Shown one piece after another: positions 11,508 through 18,360 of a stretch of 31,017 nucleotides of DNA. How positions within the stretch are numbered: position 1 is the stretch's first letter; the number at the start of each line of letters is the position of its first letter. Position numbers and translations under genes: made by a program. Source of the DNA: a virus; IMG/VR virus record IMGVR_UViG_3300025168_000392, positions 1 through 31,017 of that record; one strand, written 5' to 3'. The notes beneath the pieces are model-generated. The model was not told where the DNA came from. It saw only the letters and a program-made list of their open reading frames with translations, and did no database searches.

Positions 11508-11540
11508 GCTGGGTATCGGAACTCTAGAAAGGCTAAACAA

Positions 11541-12134
11541 ATGGACAATGTGACTCGCGAACAATGGCTCAGGGATTTCGTGGAGTACGGTTTTGCGGAT
11601 AAGTTCGCGGCCATTGGCGCGCCCCTGCCGGACAATATCAACGTCTCTTGTGGCTTTCCCTCCAGCCGTGGGCTAAGTGCTAACCGCCGCACGTTGGGGC
11701 AGATTTTCGACCCTTCATGTAGCGCGGACGGCACAACCGAGATTTTCATCAGCCCGACGCTAGATTGCCCCGAGCGCGTCGCGGCCACCCTATGCCACGA
11801 ACTGGTCCACGCGGTCGTCGGCGTGGCGGCTGGGCATGGTCCCGCGTTTCGCAAGGTAGCGTTGGCAATGGGCTTAACGGGCAAAATGACCGCAACCGTT
11901 GCCGGGCCGGGTTTTCAAGAAATGTTCGACCATTTCTCTCGGTCCAAGGGGATCATGTCCGTTGTTGGCGAATACCCTCATTCTAAATTGGACGCGACTC
12001 AGCGCAAAAAACAGCGCACCCGCATGGTCAAATGCCAGTGCCATTGCGGATATACAGTGCGGACAACGCGGACGTGGATTGCCGTGGGCGTCCCGCATTG
12101 CCCTCTACATGGAGAAATGACCGTGGCGTCATAA
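11541..12134 (+). CDS. SprT-like zinc metallopeptidase-fold protein
   Basis: A 197-residue protein. The zincin signature LCHELVHAVVGVAAGHGPAF (84-103) gives HExxH (86-90) with a third histidine at 99, as in the SprT/Spartan family. A C-terminal zinc ribbon follows: KCQCHCGYTVRTT (C165-C169) and HCPLHGE (C187, H190), also typical of SprT-like proteins. Eukaryotic Spartan cleaves DNA-protein crosslinks; the phage function is unknown. The ATG at 11541 has AAAGG in the shared leader; the longer frame from 11421 lies in the promoter region. It is the only gene of its short transcription unit, followed by a terminator. Confidence 0.85.
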   Translation: MDNVTREQWLRDFVEYGFADKFAAIGAPLPDNINVSCGFPSSRGLSANRRTLGQIFDPSCSADGTTEIFISPTLDCPERVAATLCHELVHAVVGVAAGHGPAFRKVALAMGLTGKMTATVAGPGFQEMFDHFSRSKGIMSVVGEYPHSKLDATQRKKQRTRMVKCQCHCGYTVRTTRTWIAVGVPHCPLHGEMTVAS

Positions 12135-12150
12135 GACGTTTAAACACTAC

Positions 12151-12180
12151 GGGGCGGTCATTGGGGCCGCCCTTTTCTTT
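12151..12180 (+). terminator. Rho-independent terminator after the SprT-like gene
   Basis: GGGCGG (12152-12157) pairs with CCGCCC (12167-12172), followed by TTTTCTTT. It separates the SprT-like gene from the HTH/replication gene pair. A CGTTTAAAC word lies just upstream at 12137-12145. Confidence 0.75.
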
Positions 12181-12194
12181 GCATGGGAGTTATT

Positions 12195-12389
12195 ATGGAC
12201 CTGCTAGAAGAATTGACGGAATTTTGCGAAAAATACGGGTTATCTGACACCGCCCTGGGGCTGGCCGCAACGGGGGACTCTCATTTAATCCATCGAATGC
12301 GACGAGGCGGCGCGGGGACGGCTAGACGGTCAACCGTACTGAAATTACGGCGCTATATGGCGCGCCGTGCGCTAGACGCGGACATATGA
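12195..12389 (+). CDS. Small Cro/XRE-like HTH protein
   Basis: A 64-residue protein. MDLLEELTEFCEKYGLSDTALGLAATGDSHLIHRMRRG... has the helix spacing of a minimal helix-turn-helix (scaffold helix 1-13, HTH about 15-38, with LGLAATGDSHLIHRM as the recognition part), followed by RRSTVLKLRRYM. Similar mini-proteins in phages act as Cro-like repressors or anchor replication genes. The ATG at 12195 has GGGAG 5 bases upstream and is preferred over 12183. Its stop overlaps the start of the winged-helix replication gene by ATGA. A candidate binder of the palindromic operators around 11477-11498. Confidence 0.72.
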   Translation: MDLLEELTEFCEKYGLSDTALGLAATGDSHLIHRMRRGGAGTARRSTVLKLRRYMARRALDADI

Positions 12390-12889
12390 GTTGGCGGCTG
12401 ATTGGCCCGGCCTGGAAGGTGCCGGATTTGACAATGTCCGAGCGTATTGTCCTGCTAGCGCTTGTCAGCTTCACTGATAAGGCCGGGGCTAACGCCTATC
12501 CGAGTATTGAGACGTTGTCGGCCCGGTGTTGTTGCTCGCGGTCCACCGTCAAGCGCTCTATTGCCGCATTGTGTAAACGCGGCCTGCTAGAGGCTACCGG
12601 CAAGGGCCGCAAGGGCACGAACCGATATAGGGTAGGGTTCACCGGGGACACGGTGGGGGTCCACACTGGGCACAAGGTAGTTCACTCTGGGCCGTCTAGG
12701 CGGTCCACACCGGACCCCAATCCTAGTAAACATCCTAGGGACTATCCTAGTGAGACTTATCCTAGTAACGGGTTGCCGGTGGATTCTGTTTTTGATTCGC
12801 CTATTAGGCAAGACACTGGAGACTGGACCTTCGAGACGGTATCCGAGCAGGCACAAAGATTGAACCGAGAACGACGCCAACGAAAGTAG
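12386..12889 (+). CDS. Winged-helix replication initiator-like protein (lambda O-like organisation)
   Basis: A 167-residue protein. The N-terminal domain (about 10-84) is a helix-turn-helix of the HTH_36 type: LTMSERIVLLALVSFTDKAGANAYPS, then IETLSARCCCSRSTVKRSIAALCKRGLLEA and the wing TGKGRKGTNRYRV. Proteins of this type initiate phage or plasmid replication. A flexible basic linker follows (about 95-130), encoded by DNA carrying four ATCCTAG iterons, and a hydrophilic C-terminus. An initiator N-domain followed by iterons within its own gene is the design of lambda O and its origin. No helicase loader is visible; the phage primase-helicase is on the other arm. A regulatory rather than replicative role remains possible. 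Confidence 0.75.
   Translation: MSWRLIGPAWKVPDLTMSERIVLLALVSFTDKAGANAYPSIETLSARCCCSRSTVKRSIAALCKRGLLEATGKGRKGTNRYRVGFTGDTVGVHTGHKVVHSGPSRRSTPDPNPSKHPRDYPSETYPSNGLPVDSVFDSPIRQDTGDWTFETVSEQAQRLNRERRQRK
12720..12765. repeat. ATCCTAG iterons (4 copies), candidate replication origin
   Basis: ATCCTAG begins at 12720, 12732, 12744 and 12759, so spacings are 12, 12 and 15 bases. They lie inside the winged-helix initiator-like gene and encode the repeating P-S/P-R residues of its linker. Modestly AT-richer DNA follows (about 12784-12812). Confidence 0.6.
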
Positions 12890-13320
12890 CCAAGGGCAAC
12901 GACCGACATCGGGCGGGCAATACCTAGCCCCGGCGCTAGGCGGGCAATGCCAGGGCTGGCCTCGTTTGTAGCGTGGTCGAGTGGTGTTGGACGGTGGTGC
13001 GAACAGCACGCGGGAGTGTCCCCCAGCGCCCAAAAGCCCCAGCCCTAGCGCGCCCGCCCCGGCCCGACCCGGCCTAAACCCTAGGCGTGGCGCGGGTTAC
13101 AGCCTATCCGATAGGGGCCCCTGGCCCGAAAACGAGTTTAAACGGCGCGGCGCGGCTCGACGCCCGGGTGCCCGGTCCGGGGGCCTAGCTGGGCTAACTC
13201 ACCCCCACCAACCCCCTATTTTCAGCCCTCTACTAGGTATTCACTCGATACGCTCTAGTTGTTGCCGTTGATCTGGTCGCTAACTCGGTAGTTTCCGACC
13301 TAAGCGCAAACGATTTTAAT

Positions 13321-13341
13321 AAGGGGTCCAAAAAGGGCACC
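13321..13341. repeat. 21-bp direct repeat, copy 1
   Basis: Starts aaggggtcc and ends aagggcacc; identical to 13446-13466. Preceded by TTAAT in this copy and CTATT in the other. Confidence 0.9.
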
Positions 13342-13347
13342 TATTCC

Positions 13348-13403
13348 CAGGAGTGTTGCAAGGACAATAAAGGATTTTAAATGAACGAGGCAGGAGTGTT
13401 GCA
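13348..13403. repeat. 13-bp direct repeats caggagtgttgca
   Basis: Exact copies at 13348-13360 and 13391-13403, 43 bases apart, nested between the two 21-bp repeats. Confidence 0.85.
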
Positions 13404-13473
13404 CTGTTGCAGTGGCGATGGAGGGGGTAGATACCCCCCCCTATTAAGGGGTCCAAAAAGGGCACCAATATAA
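13381..13473 (+). CDS. Possible 30-residue micro-ORF
   Basis: ATG with AAAGGA 6 bases upstream, reading MNEAGVLHCC... to a TAA at 13471. The frame crosses the palindrome and the second 21-bp repeat, and its composition is odd, so it could be accidental. Listed only because the ribosome-binding site is good. Confidence 0.15.
   Translation: MNEAGVLHCCSGDGGGRYPPLLRGPKRAPI
13423..13438. other. 16-bp palindrome GGGGGTAGATACCCCC
   Basis: Perfect 7-bp arms around GA. It lies between the 13-bp repeats and the second 21-bp repeat, in the presumed origin/packaging region. Confidence 0.7.
13446..13466. repeat. 21-bp direct repeat, copy 2
   Basis: Exact copy of 13321-13341, offset by 125 bases. Confidence 0.9.
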
Positions 13474-13502
13474 CTAGAAGCCTTTAGACACCGCCCCCTG
13501 GG

Positions 13503-13532
13503 TTGTTGGCTTCTGTAAAATTGGGATATAAC
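13503..13532 (+). promoter_or_regulatory. Candidate promoter for the late virion operon
   Basis: TTGTTG (13503-13508) and TATAAC (13527-13532) are 18 bases apart, directly before the terminase small subunit gene. The expected start site falls at or next to the ATG at 13540, implying a leaderless message or a later real start codon. Confidence 0.35.
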
Positions 13533-13539
13533 AAAAAGG

Positions 13540-14022
13540 ATGGTTGCTCATAGAAAAGTTAGGGATGTGCCGGAGCGCACGTCTCGTGATCCTGAAGAAG
13601 TAGACTTGGGCGGCGAGCGGTATCACAAGCCTGACGACAAATCGCGCAGGGTTGTTATTGAGGCTGTCGGGTTGGGGATGCAGCAAAAGAACGTGGCCCG
13701 GATGCTGGGCATCTGTGTGCGAACGCTGCGGAAGCACTATCGGGAAGAGCTAGATATAGCTGTTGATAGCATCAATTTTGATGTGGCCCGTGCGCTGTAC
13801 CAAAGGGCTGCTTCTGGTAAGGACACGATAGCGTCTATTTTTATGTTGAAGTCGCGGGCGGGGTGGAAAGATACTCAAGCCCCGGATGCTAATTTGCCGT
13901 CGCAGATACAGGTTACTTTTGCGTTGCCTGACCCGAAAGATGCGGTGGGGCAACAGACGGCAATGGTTGATGTGACGCCTAGAGAGACAGAAGAAGCAGA
14001 AGAAGAGCCAGAACCCAGTTAG
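13540..14022 (+). CDS. terS: Terminase small subunit-like protein
   Basis: A 160-residue protein with an N-terminal HTH (DDKSRRVVIEAVGLGMQQKNVARMLGICVRTLRKHYREEL, about 30-70), then a helical segment (FDVARALYQRAASGKDTIASIFMLKSRAGWKDT) and an acidic tail (RETEEAEEEPEPS). The AGWKDT ending of the helical part is common in small terminase proteins that recognise the packaging site. It opens the late operon and lies 428 bases before the large subunit. The start is unsure: AAAAAGG abuts the ATG, too close for a normal Shine-Dalgarno. It presumably binds the repeat region immediately upstream. Confidence 0.8.
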   Translation: MVAHRKVRDVPERTSRDPEEVDLGGERYHKPDDKSRRVVIEAVGLGMQQKNVARMLGICVRTLRKHYREELDIAVDSINFDVARALYQRAASGKDTIASIFMLKSRAGWKDTQAPDANLPSQIQVTFALPDPKDAVGQQTAMVDVTPRETEEAEEEPEPS

Positions 14023-14043
14023 GTATTTATTGGAGTTGTTTCT

Positions 14044-14196
14044 ATGCCCGGACTTTATGCCAACATGAACGCTCGCAAGAAAAAGAAGATGTCTCGTTCT
14101 AAGAAGAGAAGCACGATTTCCCCCAAGGTTTACGGCCAGATGAAGAGCAAAACTGGCGGATTTGCGCCAAAACCTAAGCCCATAAAAAGGGGTTAG
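14044..14196 (+). CDS. 50-residue very basic phage protein
   Basis: MPGLYANMNARKKKKMSRSK..., ending in KPKPIKRG. The MPGLYANI/MNAK(R/K) opening is typical of small basic proteins next to terminase genes in T7-like phages. About a third of residues are Lys/Arg, suggesting nucleic-acid or capsid binding; the function is unknown. TTGGAG precedes the ATG. Confidence 0.75.
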   Translation: MPGLYANMNARKKKKMSRSKKRSTISPKVYGQMKSKTGGFAPKPKPIKRG

Positions 14197-14198
14197 CC

Positions 14199-14456
14199 GT
14201 GGCTAAGTATAAGGGGCGCACGGTCACGCTGAATAAGCCCCGCCGGATTTCTGCTGGTGAAACCAGCTATGGGAAGAAGAAGTCCGTCGTTTACGTTAAG
14301 GATAAGGGCAATGTCCTAAGAGTGACATTTGGTGACCCAAATATGAAAATTCGCAAAAACGAGCCTGGTCGGAAGGCAAGTTTCCGGGCACGGCATAAAT
14401 GCGCTGATCCTGGGCCTAAGACTAAGGCGAGATACTGGTCCTGTAAGGCTTGGTAG
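14199..14456 (+). CDS. Conserved-type small phage protein (FRARHKC...YWSCKAW)
   Basis: An 85-residue basic protein starting with GTG, with GGGG 4 bases upstream of the stop/start junction. The C-terminal half, VTFGDPNMKIRKNEPGRKASFRARHKC then ARYWSCKAW, is a highly recognisable block found in proteins beside terminase or head genes of many phages. The Cys/His pattern (HKC, SC) may bind a metal. Biochemical function unknown; a head-assembly role is inferred from context. It overlaps the TTG start of the large terminase. Confidence 0.75.
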   Translation: MAKYKGRTVTLNKPRRISAGETSYGKKKSVVYVKDKGNVLRVTFGDPNMKIRKNEPGRKASFRARHKCADPGPKTKARYWSCKAW

Positions 14457-15793
14457 CCGATTTGAAAATAGAAATACCCTACGCCCCACGCCCCCAGCAG
14501 CTTGATCTACACCAAGATTCGTCCCGTTTTAAGATTTGTGTGTCCCATAGACGCTGGGGTAAGAGCGTTTACGCGGTTACGGAGCTGCTGCGTAAGGCTT
14601 TGGAGATACAAACCGAGCGCGGAGATGGCCGGTTTATGTACCTGGCCCCGTATTATCGGCAGGCCAAGCAAGTCGCCTGGGATTATCTTTGTTATTACGC
14701 CAAGGATTTGCCCGGAACTAAGATTAATCAGTCAGAACTCAGGGTTGATTTGGTTAATGGCAGCCGTATTCGGCTTGCTGGGGCCGGAGATGACCCCGAT
14801 GCGCTACGCGGAATCTACCTTGATGGGGTAGTTTTGGACGAATATGCCGATATGTCGCCCCGTGTATGGGGTGAGATCGTCAGGCCCGCTTTGGTAGATA
14901 GAAAGGGGTGGGCAATATTTATTGGGACGCCAAAGGGGAGAAACCACTTTTGGCGGTTGTATGAGGATACCGCTGGGGATAAGGAGTGGTATCGAAATAT
15001 CTATAGGGCCTCAGAGACAGGGGTTATCGACCCGCACGAGCTTGCAGCCGCAAAGCGCGAGATGGGTGAAGATGAATATCTCCAGGAATTTGAGTGTTCT
15101 TGGACTGCTGCAATCAAGGGCAGCTATTACGGAGGATTGGTTGAAGATGCAGATAAAGAGGGTCGTATATCCCGTGTTGAGCATGATCCGGCGATCCCTG
15201 TCCACGTTGCTTGGGATCTTGGTATCGCTGATTCGTGCGCTTTATGGTTTTTCCAAGTCACTATGGGCGAAGTTCGTATCATTGATTACTACGAACACAA
15301 CAACGTAGGACTTGAGCATTACGTCAAAATTATGGCGGAAAAAGGGTATTGGTACGGCGATGACTGGTTGCCGCACGATGCCAAGGTCCGCGAGCTAGGA
15401 ACAGGCCGCACACGCGCAGAAACACTAGTAAACATGGGCAGACGGCCCCGGATTGTCCCAAATCACAAGATTGCAGACGGCATCAACGCTGGTCGGTTGC
15501 TGTTACACCACTGCTATTTTGATGAATTAAATTGCGAGCAGGGCATTAATGCGCTGCGCTCATATCAACGTGAATATGACGACGTAAAGCGCGTATTTAA
15601 GAAAACGCCACTGCATAATTGGGCCTCGCACGCCGCAGATGCCTTCAGATATTTGGCTATTGCCTATAAAGATTTAAAACCAAAAGAGCCGCCCGCAGAC
15701 TGGCAAGAAGAGATGTTAAAAAAACCTAGCCTTGACGACTTGTGGGAAATGCACGATTTTGATTCCGCAAATCATTCGGAGCCGAGAATTTGA
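14450..15793 (+). CDS. terL: Terminase large subunit
   Basis: A 447-residue packaging motor and nuclease. ATPase: Walker A SHRRWGKS (32-39), Walker B DGVVLDEYADM (125-134), and a coupling segment AIFIGTPKGRNHFW. Nuclease domain: HVAWDLGIADSCALWFF with the first catalytic Asp and, near the C-terminus, WASHAADAFRYLAIAY with the last. Length and motif order fit Terminase_6-type large subunits. The start is TTG at 14450, 7 bases inside the previous gene, with TAAGG just upstream. The stop overlaps the next ATG (TGATG). Confidence 0.95.
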   Translation: MVADLKIEIPYAPRPQQLDLHQDSSRFKICVSHRRWGKSVYAVTELLRKALEIQTERGDGRFMYLAPYYRQAKQVAWDYLCYYAKDLPGTKINQSELRVDLVNGSRIRLAGAGDDPDALRGIYLDGVVLDEYADMSPRVWGEIVRPALVDRKGWAIFIGTPKGRNHFWRLYEDTAGDKEWYRNIYRASETGVIDPHELAAAKREMGEDEYLQEFECSWTAAIKGSYYGGLVEDADKEGRISRVEHDPAIPVHVAWDLGIADSCALWFFQVTMGEVRIIDYYEHNNVGLEHYVKIMAEKGYWYGDDWLPHDAKVRELGTGRTRAETLVNMGRRPRIVPNHKIADGINAGRLLLHHCYFDELNCEQGINALRSYQREYDDVKRVFKKTPLHNWASHAADAFRYLAIAYKDLKPKEPPADWQEEMLKKPSLDDLWEMHDFDSANHSEPRI

Positions 15794-16170
15794 TGGCTGT
15801 TAATTATGGTGAGCCTATGCCGCAAGGGTTTGGTCCCCAGGGCGGTTTAGCGATTCCGGGGCCTATGGGCGGGGAGTTTGGTTCATACCAAGAAGACCCC
15901 GCTATGCTCAGTGAAATTCTGGGAAATCTTACTGCTAAAATTACAGTCGAAACCGAACAGGTTCCTGGCGACTACAGCGGCGTTCCAGTTAAGAGCAAGA
16001 CTGAAGAAGAAGTTGATCTTGCGGACTTACTTCCTGGCCCCGCTCCCATGATGATGTCGATGGGGCCACCGCCGCCGCCAATGCAGCAGATGCAGCAGCC
16101 AATGATGGGCGCTCCGATGCAGCAGCCGATGCAACAGATGCAGCCACAACCAATGCAGCCGTTAATATAA
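15793..16170 (+). CDS. Met/Pro/Gln-rich hypothetical virion-region protein
   Basis: A 125-residue protein. The N-terminal part is Gly/Pro-rich, the middle contains an acidic segment (KSKTEEEVDLADLLPG), and the C-terminus (about 88-125) is a low-complexity run of Met, Gln and Pro built from MQQ/PMQQ units. Disordered proteins of this kind often lie between terminase and portal in short-tailed phages. Function unknown; it may be a portal-associated linker. The ATG at 15793 overlaps the terminase stop. Confidence 0.7.
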   Translation: MAVNYGEPMPQGFGPQGGLAIPGPMGGEFGSYQEDPAMLSEILGNLTAKITVETEQVPGDYSGVPVKSKTEEEVDLADLLPGPAPMMMSMGPPPPPMQQMQQPMMGAPMQQPMQQMQPQPMQPLI

Positions 16171-16171
16171 A

Positions 16172-18094
16172 ATGGCAGATAGCACCCAGGCAGAACAAGA
16201 AAAGCTCTACGGCACCGCTCGTTATTGGCAACGTGAGATCGACCAAGCCAGTGACTTCGAGCGTGATTGGCGGGATCGCGGCATTCGTGTTGTAGAACGA
16301 TACCGTGACGAGCGGGATACCGGACTTTCTGGACCTCTTAGCCATCGTTTCAACATTCTTTGGTCTAATACCGAGACGCTAAAGGGCGCACTGTTTGCGC
16401 GCATGGCCCAGCCTGATGTTCGTCGCCGGTTTAGCGGCGGTGACGCTGCGGCACGACAAGTTGCTATCGCACTAGAGCGTGCGCTTCTTTACGAAATGGA
16501 TACCTACGATTCGGCGTTGCCTGTTCGCGCTGCGCTAGAAGACTACCTGTTGCCTGGACGCGGGGTAGTGTGGGTTGTCTATGAGCCGATAATTATTAAA
16601 GAAAAAACAAAGATCCAAATTAAAGGCGACGGCGTAAACATTACAGAAGAAGAAGAAGTCGAGCGTCTTGGCGATCAGCGTTGCCGATTTGAATACGTTC
16701 ACTGGCAAGATTACCGAGAAAGCCCAAGCCGTAGATCAGACGACGTTTCATGGCGGGCGCGGCGACACTTGCTTACGCGAGAAGAACTTGTTGGACGTGG
16801 TTTTGATAACGCAGAAGACGTTCCCCTTAATTGGAGTCCAGAACGCCCGGACGCTGGAGATGCAGACGATAGCTACAGCCGCGCCGAAGTTTGGGAAATC
16901 TGGGACAAAGTAAAGCGTCGGCGTTTGTTCGTTGCAACAGGACACAAGGATGTTCTGGCAGATGACGAAGACCCGTATAGCCTAGAGAACTTCTTCCCGT
17001 GTCCGACGCCGCTAATAGCAGTCCACACGAACAACACGTCTGTTCCAGTTCCAGAGTTTACGCTTTACCAAGACCAAGCAGATGAGCTTGACCGCGTAAC
17101 CACTCGAATTACAAACCTAATTGAAGGGCTAAAGCGCCGGGGCGTCTATGACGCAAGCATTCCAGAGTTAGCGCACCTAGCAAACGCATCAGACAATGAG
17201 TTCGTTCCGAGCGATAACTTTGCAAATCTGGCCCAAAAAGGCGGATTAGCTGGCGCTTTTCAAACAGAAGACATTTCTTCGATCACTCAGGTTCTTGCTG
17301 GCCTATACAACCAGCGGAACCAGGTGTTGCAGGCGATTTATGAGATCACTGGAATTTCGGACATCATTCGAGGCGGCGGCACAAAAGCTAGCGAGAGTGC
17401 AACAGCGCAACAGCTCAAAGCACAGTACGGCTCAATGCGGTTACGGCTACGCCAAGAAGACATATCCAAGTACATCCGCGATCTTTTCCGTATTAAAGCC
17501 GAGTTGATTGCAGAAAATTACGAGCCAGAAATCTTGGAGCGTATTACCGGGATTGAGATCACCGAAGAGATGGTCGAGATCATGCGTAACGATAAGTTGC
17601 GTAGCTATCAAATCGACGTAGAGACAGATAGCACCGTCTTCGATGACGAAGAGCAAATAAAACGGACCCGGATAGAGTTCGCCAACGTCATGGGCGGGTA
17701 TCTAGTCCAAGCAATAGAGGCAACAAAAGCCGCTCCAGAGCTAACGCCGATTGCTTTCCAGATACTCAAATTTGTATCGGGTGCATGGAAAGTTGGCCGA
17801 CAGTTTGAAGAGGTCATCGAAGAAACGGAAGCCTCTGTCATGCAGAAGTTGCAGGCTTCACAGCAACAACCTCAAACCTCGCCAGAGCAGCAGCTCGAAC
17901 AAGAAAAGATTGCTGCTGAAATGCAACGTGAGCAATTAAAACAAGAGGGCAAGTTGGCAGACATCAGTTCGCGTGAACGGGCAACAGCCGCAGAAATAGA
18001 AGAAAAAAGCCGAGCGTCCTCTGAACGTGTGCAAAGCAAAGAAGACTTGGCGTTGCTAGAAGCAGAAATGCGTATGGCAGAGGGTCAGCGATGA
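16172..18094 (+). CDS. Portal protein
   Basis: A 640-residue portal (head-tail connector). Supporting segments are the N-terminal YWQREIDQASDFERDWRDRG, the HRFNILWSNTETLKGALFARMAQPDVRRRF region, a stem-like segment LYQDQADELDRVTTRITNLIEGLKRRGVYD (about 300-330), and IYEITGISDIIRGGGTKASESATAQQLKAQYGSMRLRLRQEDISKYIRDLF (about 390-440), the classic portal clip/crown signature. The C-terminal 100 residues are a Gln/Glu-rich coiled coil (barrel). It forms the dodecameric ring through which DNA is packaged and ejected. Its position right after the terminase genes agrees. Confidence 0.92.
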   Translation: MADSTQAEQEKLYGTARYWQREIDQASDFERDWRDRGIRVVERYRDERDTGLSGPLSHRFNILWSNTETLKGALFARMAQPDVRRRFSGGDAAARQVAIALERALLYEMDTYDSALPVRAALEDYLLPGRGVVWVVYEPIIIKEKTKIQIKGDGVNITEEEEVERLGDQRCRFEYVHWQDYRESPSRRSDDVSWRARRHLLTREELVGRGFDNAEDVPLNWSPERPDAGDADDSYSRAEVWEIWDKVKRRRLFVATGHKDVLADDEDPYSLENFFPCPTPLIAVHTNNTSVPVPEFTLYQDQADELDRVTTRITNLIEGLKRRGVYDASIPELAHLANASDNEFVPSDNFANLAQKGGLAGAFQTEDISSITQVLAGLYNQRNQVLQAIYEITGISDIIRGGGTKASESATAQQLKAQYGSMRLRLRQEDISKYIRDLFRIKAELIAENYEPEILERITGIEITEEMVEIMRNDKLRSYQIDVETDSTVFDDEEQIKRTRIEFANVMGGYLVQAIEATKAAPELTPIAFQILKFVSGAWKVGRQFEEVIEETEASVMQKLQASQQQPQTSPEQQLEQEKIAAEMQREQLKQEGKLADISSRERATAAEIEEKSRASSERVQSKEDLALLEAEMRMAEGQR

Positions 18095-18360
18095 ACAAAA
18101 AATATCTAAGCAACTACGATGAGATTAAGTGGGACAAGCGCAAGGCTGTTTCTCGCGTTGAAACCGCAAGCCAAAAAGTTGCCTACAACATTATTAGAGA
18201 CATTGAGCCTTTCCAAAGTCCTGTAGACGGCAGCTATGTAACTAGCCGGTCAGAATTGCGGGAACACGAGAAAAAACATAATGTTCGCCAAACCGGCAAC
18301 GATTGGACCGGAAGTGAACGCCCCTCCAACTGGGATACAATTAGAAATGTCAACAACTGA
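18091..18360 (+). CDS. Small conserved-type protein after portal
   Basis: An 89-residue protein overlapping the portal stop by ATGA. IRDIEPFQSPVDGSYVTSRSELREHEKKHNVRQTGND follows a recurring pattern (DI.P..SP.DG..I.SRS..REH...H......GND) of small proteins encoded next to phage portal genes, resembling a degenerate zinc-finger or FmdB-like fold. Function unknown. The following scaffold gene starts inside its last codons. Confidence 0.75.
   Translation: MNKKYLSNYDEIKWDKRKAVSRVETASQKVAYNIIRDIEPFQSPVDGSYVTSRSELREHEKKHNVRQTGNDWTGSERPSNWDTIRNVNN

Larger units (their letters stand above)
12890..13539. other. 650-bp non-coding, repeat- and palindrome-rich region
   Basis: No convincing gene. The first part (to about 13200) is very GC-rich and holds CCTAG/CTAGG words and several perfect palindromes (CCTAGC-GCTAGG at 12923-12940, CCTATC-GATAGG at 13103-13115, GGGGCCCC at 13114-13121), plus a direct repeat ggcgggcaat (12912-12921, 12939-12948). 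The later part (13316-13473) holds a 21-bp direct repeat, a 13-bp direct repeat and a 16-bp palindrome. Lying between the initiator and terminase genes, it is the best candidate in the window for origin and/or packaging (cos/pac) sequences. The open frame at 12981-13271 has Arg/Pro/Gly-rich low-complexity translation and is rejected. Confidence 0.65.

Noticed and set aside
11421-11540. N-terminal extension of the SprT-like protein
   Set aside because: It covers the divergent promoter and operator palindromes; the ATG at 11541 sits behind the shared leader.
12720-12765. CRISPR-like spaced repeats
   Set aside because: Repeats are only 7 bp with 5-8 base gaps; far too short, and inside a coding gene.
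12981-13271. 96-codon plus-strand open frame in the GC-rich non-coding tract
   Set aside because: Arg/Pro/Gly-rich low-complexity translation, no plausible ribosome-binding site, and it runs through palindromes; typical of a chance ORF in GC-rich DNA.
13474-13737. Minus-strand 87-codon frame over the start of the terminase small subunit gene
   Set aside because: Antisense to a recognisable gene and crosses its promoter; no supporting motif.
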